A program made the translations under genes and the position numbers. Positions 13,464 to 16,686 of a stretch of 16,686 nt of DNA are shown here, piece by piece. The notes under the pieces are model-generated. The model was not told where the DNA came from. It did no database searches and saw only the letters and a list, made by a program, of their open reading frames with translations. Position 1 is the stretch's first letter. Each line of letters starts with the position of its first letter. Origin of the DNA: Streptococcus sp. (GTDB lineage: Bacteria > Bacillota > Bacilli > Lactobacillales > Streptococcaceae); contig DOTL01000082.1 in the NCBI GenBank assembly GCA_003521145.1, positions 1-16,686 of the forward strand, given 5' to 3'.

Positions 13464-14276
13464 TTAAATGTCTGTCAGTGGTGTCGCTGTGTCTGGTGAG
13501 GTATCATAAACCTTGAAGTCAGTTCCAACACCAAAGTCAGCACGTGCCAGCTGATTTTCCATCGTCATGTGGGCCAACTCCTTGATATTATTTTCTTTAG
13601 AAAGGTGACCCAAGTAGATCTTTTTAGTTTTGTTACCGATGGTACGTATCATAGCATCCGCTCCATCCTCATTACACAAGTGACCTTGATCAGAGAGGAT
13701 ACGTTGCTTAGTTGACCAAGGATATGAACCTGCCCTGAGGATTTCAATATCATGGTTGGACTCAATCAGATAGCCATCAGCATTCTCAATAATACCTGCC
13801 ATACAATCAGAAACATAACCCGTATCCGTCAGCATGACAAAACTTTTTCCATCCTTCATAAAGCGATAGAACTGTGGATCAATAGCATCGTGACTAACTC
13901 CAAAAGACTCAATATCAATGTCTCCAAAGGTCAGAAGCTTGTCTCGAGAAAAAACATGTTTCTGGCTATTATCAATCTTGCCAAGCATATTTTTACTATC
14001 CATAATTTGCCAGGTTTTCTCATTGGCGTAGATATCCACGCCATATTTACGAGCTAAAACACCTACACCGTGGATGTGATCCTTGTGTTCATGCGTTACT
14101 AAGATAGAATCCAGATCACTCGGACTACGATCAATCTCAGCCAGCAAACTTGTGATTTTCTTACCAGACAAACCAGCATCTACAAGAATCTTCTTCTCTG
14201 GAGTCTCCAAGTAAAAGGAATTACCAGTTGACCCTGAGGCCAAAATACTATATTTAAACCCTAAACCTGAGGTCAT
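13464..14276 (-). CDS. vicX: VicX (WalJ/YycJ) metallo-beta-lactamase-fold hydrolase
   Basis: Third gene of the vicRKX operon. The family is a cytoplasmic metal-dependent hydrolase with nuclease-like relatives. In streptococci it modulates VicRK output and affects wall and competence phenotypes; its substrate is not settled. The 270-residue protein has the fold signature: ILASGSTGNSFYLE near the N-terminus, metal-binding THEHKDH (H62, H64, D66, H67), GVSHDA, LTDTGYVSD, ESNHD and LGHLSKENN. The ATG at 14276 follows GGGAG at good spacing; an ATG six codons earlier (14294) lies inside vicK and lacks a site. It starts 5 bases after the vicK stop. Near-identical motifs occur in S. mutans VicX. Confidence 0.95.
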   Translation of the reverse strand: MTSGLGFKYSILASGSTGNSFYLETPEKKILVDAGLSGKKITSLLAEIDRSPSDLDSILVTHEHKDHIHGVGVLARKYGVDIYANEKTWQIMDSKNMLGKIDNSQKHVFSRDKLLTFGDIDIESFGVSHDAIDPQFYRFMKDGKSFVMLTDTGYVSDCMAGIIENADGYLIESNHDIEILRAGSYPWSTKQRILSDQGHLCNEDGADAMIRTIGNKTKKIYLGHLSKENNIKELAHMTMENQLARADFGVGTDFKVYDTSPDTATPLTDI

Positions 14277-14281
14277 TTTCA

Positions 14282-15622
14282 CTACATCTCCCATTCATCA
14301 ACCGTTATAGCATCCTTGTCATATGGAAGCACAATTGTAAAAGTTGAACCCTTACCATACTCACTCTTAGCCCAAATAAAGCCCTTATGCTGTTTAATAA
14401 TTTCTTTTGCAATGGACAACCCTAGACCAGTTCCACCCTGGGCACGACTTCTGGCCTTATCAACACGGTAAAAACGGTCGAAAATCAACGGCAAATCCTT
14501 CTTAGGAATACCTAAACCTTGGTCAGAAATAGAAATGATCAACTGTGAATCAGTTGTCTTCATAGACACTGTAATCCTACCACCATCAGGCGAATACTTG
14601 ATAGCATTATTTAGAATATTATCCACCACCTGGGTCATCTTATCTGTATCAATATCCACCCAAATTGAGTTTACTGGGTAATCTCGAATGATTTCATAAG
14701 TTTTACCTGTATTGGTTTCTTGACTCTTAATCTGGTCAAAACGGTTCAAGATATAGGTCATGAAGGCCGTGAAATTAGTCATTTCAACGTTAAGTTGGGT
14801 ACTCTTATTGTCAATACGAGACAGTGCCAAGAGGTCAGAAATCATTCGCATCATACGATTGGTCTCATCCAAAGAAACTTTGATAAAGTTAGGGGCAATC
14901 TCTTCATCGAGAGCTCCATCATCAAGTGCCTCCAGATAGGATTTTACAGAAGTCAAAGGTGTACGCAACTCATGACTAACGTTTGAGACGAAGAGTCGGC
15001 GTTCCCGCTCTTCTTTTTCCTGCTCAGTAGCATCATGAATAACGGCAACCAGACCTGAAATAAAACCAGATTCTTTACAAATAATAGCAAAGTTAACGCG
15101 TAGGGTCACAAACTCATCGTTGGCATCTCGACGTGATAAATGAATTTCAGGAGTCTTAGAGAGCAATTCACTATAAGTATAGGGATTTTCGCCATCTAAT
15201 AAATCTAAAATAGACATCTGTGTCGCTGTTTCAAAATCTAGATTCAACAAACGCTGAGCTGTGCTGTTAATCATGGTAATTTGACCACGGCGATTTGTCG
15301 CAATAACTCCATCACTCATGTAAGAGAGGACTGATGATAAGCGGTTTTTTTCCTGGGCTAGATTTTCATGCGTCAAACGAAAGACGTCCGATAAATCATT
15401 CAAGCTGTCAGCTAGCTCTAAAAGCTCTGGATCACCCTTTAAGCGTAACTTCTCGTTATAGTTACCTGCCATTAAGGACTTGACTCTCTTTGTCAACTTT
15501 CGAATATTTTTGACTTGTCGATAATCACGATAAGCCAGAAAAATAAAGTAGAAAGCCACAAAAAGGAGCGTAAAGAGTAAGGCTAGTTCAAAGCTTGTCA
15601 TATTTAAGCCAATACTAGTCAT
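14282..15622 (-). CDS. vicK: Sensor histidine kinase VicK (WalK)
   Basis: Membrane sensor kinase that phosphorylates, and can dephosphorylate, VicR to adjust expression of peptidoglycan hydrolases and surface proteins. The 446-residue protein has a single membrane segment (about 11-30) with almost no outside domain, as in other streptococci and unlike the two-segment WalK of Bacillus. Then come a HAMP-like linker (about 35-90), a PAS domain (about 95-200), the phospho-acceptor H217 in FVSNVSHELRTPL, and the ATPase domain with NNAIKYSPDGG, DQGLGIPKKDLPLIFDRFYR and GGTGLGLSIAKEI. The ATG at 15622 overlaps the vicR stop by 8 bases; an ATG at codon 8 has no better site. vicX starts 5 bases after its stop. 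Confidence 0.96.
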   Translation of the reverse strand: MTSIGLNMTSFELALLFTLLFVAFYFIFLAYRDYRQVKNIRKLTKRVKSLMAGNYNEKLRLKGDPELLELADSLNDLSDVFRLTHENLAQEKNRLSSVLSYMSDGVIATNRRGQITMINSTAQRLLNLDFETATQMSILDLLDGENPYTYSELLSKTPEIHLSRRDANDEFVTLRVNFAIICKESGFISGLVAVIHDATEQEKEERERRLFVSNVSHELRTPLTSVKSYLEALDDGALDEEIAPNFIKVSLDETNRMMRMISDLLALSRIDNKSTQLNVEMTNFTAFMTYILNRFDQIKSQETNTGKTYEIIRDYPVNSIWVDIDTDKMTQVVDNILNNAIKYSPDGGRITVSMKTTDSQLIISISDQGLGIPKKDLPLIFDRFYRVDKARSRAQGGTGLGLSIAKEIIKQHKGFIWAKSEYGKGSTFTIVLPYDKDAITVDEWEM

Positions 15623-16322
15623 AATTCTTCATATAATAACCAACACCACGACGCGTCAAAATATATTCAGGACGACTAGGTGTGTCTTCAATTTTTTCAC
15701 GGAGACGACGAATGGTTACGTCAACCGTACGAACATCACCAAAATAGTCATAGCCCCAAACAGTTTCAAGCAAATGCTCACGCGTCATCACTTGTCCCAT
15801 ATGAATTGCCAAATGGAAAAGCAACTCAAATTCACGGTGTGTAAGCTCGACTTCATTTCCACGTTTTTTAGCAACAAATGCATCTGGAACAATAATCAAC
15901 TCACCAATTGAAATCTCCTGCTTACCAGAGTTAGAGATTTCTTCTGCTGCTGTTTCAATAGTCTCTTTACGACGCAAGTGAGCTTTGATACGTGCCAATA
16001 ATTCACGATTAGAAAATGGTTTCGTCACATAGTCATCTGCCCCAATTTCTAGCCCGATAACCTTATCAAACTCGCTATCCTTAGCTGAAAGCATGATAAT
16101 TGGTGTATGACTTGTCTTTAGAATTTCCTTAGCAACTTCTAAACCGTCTAGTTCAGGCAACATCAAGTCTAGGATGACCAAGTCTGGCTTTTCAGCTTCA
16201 AACTGCTCCAAAGCTTCACGACCATCAAAGGCAGCAACCACTTCATAACCTTCTTTAGTTAGATTAAACTTGATGATATCCGAAATCGGTCTTTCATCAT
16301 CAACAACTAGAATTTTTTTCAT
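15615..16322 (-). CDS. vicR: Response regulator VicR (WalR)
   Basis: OmpR/PhoB-type transcription factor, essential in several streptococci, that controls cell-wall hydrolase genes such as pcsB and others needed for wall turnover. That gives a functional link to ftsEX, the PcsB activator, in this same window. The 235-residue protein has a receiver domain (1-120) with the acidic pocket VVDDE (8-10), phospho-acceptor D52 in VILDLMLP, the switch serine in MLSAKD (S79) and K101 in TKPF, then a winged-helix domain (about 135-232) with LTHREFELL, VWGYDYFGDVRTVDVTIRRLREKIE and the ending YILTRRGVGYYM. The ATG at 16322 has a GAGG site about 9 bases upstream. First gene of the vicRKX operon. Confidence 0.97.
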   Translation of the reverse strand: MKKILVVDDERPISDIIKFNLTKEGYEVVAAFDGREALEQFEAEKPDLVILDLMLPELDGLEVAKEILKTSHTPIIMLSAKDSEFDKVIGLEIGADDYVTKPFSNRELLARIKAHLRRKETIETAAEEISNSGKQEISIGELIIVPDAFVAKKRGNEVELTHREFELLFHLAIHMGQVMTREHLLETVWGYDYFGDVRTVDVTIRRLREKIEDTPSRPEYILTRRGVGYYMKNYD

Positions 16323-16359
16323 ATAAACACCTCATCGGTTTTCTTAAATCATTGAATTT

Positions 16360-16378
16360 GTAAAGTAGAAAACTTTAC
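16360..16378 (-). other. Hairpin in the vicRKX leader
   Basis: A perfect 7-bp stem GTAAAGT/ACTTTAC with a 5-base loop lies between the predicted vicR transcription start and its ribosome binding site. There is no T-tract, so it is not a terminator. It might protect or process the mRNA; function is not shown. Confidence 0.3.
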
Positions 16379-16389
16379 GCATAAAACAC

Positions 16390-16418
16390 ATTATACCAAA
16401 AAATAGGTTAAGGACCAA
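16390..16418 (-). promoter_or_regulatory. Promoter of vicRKX
   Basis: On the minus strand, TTGGTC (16418-16413), a 17-base spacer ending TGG, and a perfect -10 TATAAT (16395-16390): an extended -10 promoter with a weak -35. It predicts a leader of about 60 bases. Confidence 0.72.
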
Positions 16419-16423
16419 GTTTC

Positions 16424-16555
16424 TACTATAGATATTAAGCTGATATACAAGCTTTCCTTGTTTTTTAAGATACCTTTGCTATGTGTAATCAGTTAAAAGA
16501 CGAACATTATGATTGAATTTACAAACATTTTTGACATTTCCCTGTATCTATAGTA
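16424..16555. repeat. 11-bp inverted repeat in the vicR-glnQ divergent region (possible shared operator)
   Basis: TACTATAGATA at 16424-16434 is the exact reverse complement of TATCTATAGTA at 16545-16555. The first copy sits just upstream of the vicR -35 box; the second overlaps the spacer and the first bases of the -10 of the glnQ-like gene. The AT-rich setting raises the chance of coincidence. Confidence 0.4.
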
Positions 16556-16559
16556 AAAT
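16531..16559 (+). promoter_or_regulatory. Promoter of the glnQ-like ABC transporter gene
   Basis: A perfect -35 TTGACA (16531-16536), 17-base spacer and TAAAAT (16554-16559). The start is predicted near 16566. The leader holds an imperfectly defined AT hairpin (TTACAT/ATGTAA, 16572-16589) and AGGAGG at 16596-16601. Confidence 0.82.
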
Positions 16560-16606
16560 ACACTCTTATTATTACATATAATAATGTAAAATTTTAGGAG
16601 GCTCTT

Positions 16607-16686
16607 ATGGCACTTATCGAATTTAAAAATGTCAATAAATACTACGGCGATTATCATGCACTTCGTGACATAAATCTAGAAATTGA
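16607..16686 (+). CDS. glnQ: Amino-acid ABC transporter ATP-binding protein, N-terminus only
   Basis: Only the first 26 codons are in the window, translating to MALIEFKNVNKYYGDYHALR and then DINLEI. This is the start of a polar amino-acid (GlnQ-type) ABC ATPase: the first strand and the aromatic Y-loop region (KYYGDYHAL) are visible, but Walker A lies beyond the edge. It would energise import of glutamine or a related amino acid with partner permease and binding proteins downstream. A strong AGGAGG site lies 5 bases before the ATG. It is divergent from vicR; a glnQ gene next to vicRKX is also remembered from S. mutans. The precise substrate is unproven. Confidence 0.8.
   Translation, partial: MALIEFKNVNKYYGDYHALRDINLEI

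Noticed and set aside
13752..14057. Plus-strand open frame of 101 codons antisense to vicX
   Set aside because: It lies wholly inside a strongly supported gene, without a ribosome binding site, promoter or similarity to a known family.
16323..16606. Possible VicR autoregulatory box in the vicR upstream region
   Set aside because: I looked for two TGTWAT-like half sites separated by about 5 bases and found only isolated half-site-like matches in AT-rich DNA.

Overview
The window is ordinary chromosomal sequence from a low-GC Firmicute, almost certainly a Streptococcus of the salivarius/thermophilus group. The evidence is the streptococcal vicRKX cluster with a single-membrane-segment VicK, a prfB-ftsE-ftsX cluster, a MurM-like FemX ligase, Gram-positive Shine-Dalgarno sites and TATAAT-type promoters with TG extensions. 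The species call is inference from remembered protein sequences. Seventeen protein genes are present; sixteen are complete and the last runs off the right edge. I see no tRNA, rRNA, CRISPR array or prophage.

Layout. Positions 1-20 look like one end of an ISL3-type insertion sequence. A minus-strand block follows: queG, prfB (RF2, with an intact +1 frameshift autoregulation site), ftsE and ftsX. Divergent from queG is a metallophosphoesterase gene at 4094-4879. Both genes of this pair appear to start exactly at the predicted transcription start and to lack a Shine-Dalgarno site. A minus-strand NAD(P)H nitroreductase follows between two terminators. Next is a P2-type Ca2+/Mn2+ ATPase gene (minus) with a TTG start, preceded by a yybP-ykoY manganese riboswitch and its terminator. 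Upstream of it lies a small minus-strand operon: tandem-GNAT protein, nucleoside phosphorylase, DUF1934 protein.

From 10936 a plus-strand promoter drives yidA (HAD phosphatase) and a MurM/FemX-like peptidoglycan branching ligase, ending in a bidirectional terminator shared with a convergent DUF454 membrane-protein gene. The rest of the minus strand is vicR-vicK-vicX, the essential cell-wall two-component system and its metallo-beta-lactamase-fold partner. It is divergent from a plus-strand amino-acid ABC transporter ATPase gene (glnQ-like), of which only the first 26 codons are inside.

How it works together: several genes concern the cell wall and division. FtsEX controls peptidoglycan hydrolase activity, MurM-like builds branched stem peptides, and VicRK sets expression of wall hydrolases. 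Others concern translation (RF2, QueG) and metal homeostasis (riboswitch plus ATPase).

I found no new multi-gene system. The observations most worth checking are regulatory: the paired leaderless promoters, a hairpin between the Shine-Dalgarno site and the ftsE start, an 11-bp inverted repeat shared by the vicR and glnQ promoters, and a terminator that abuts the ribosome binding site of the DUF454 gene.
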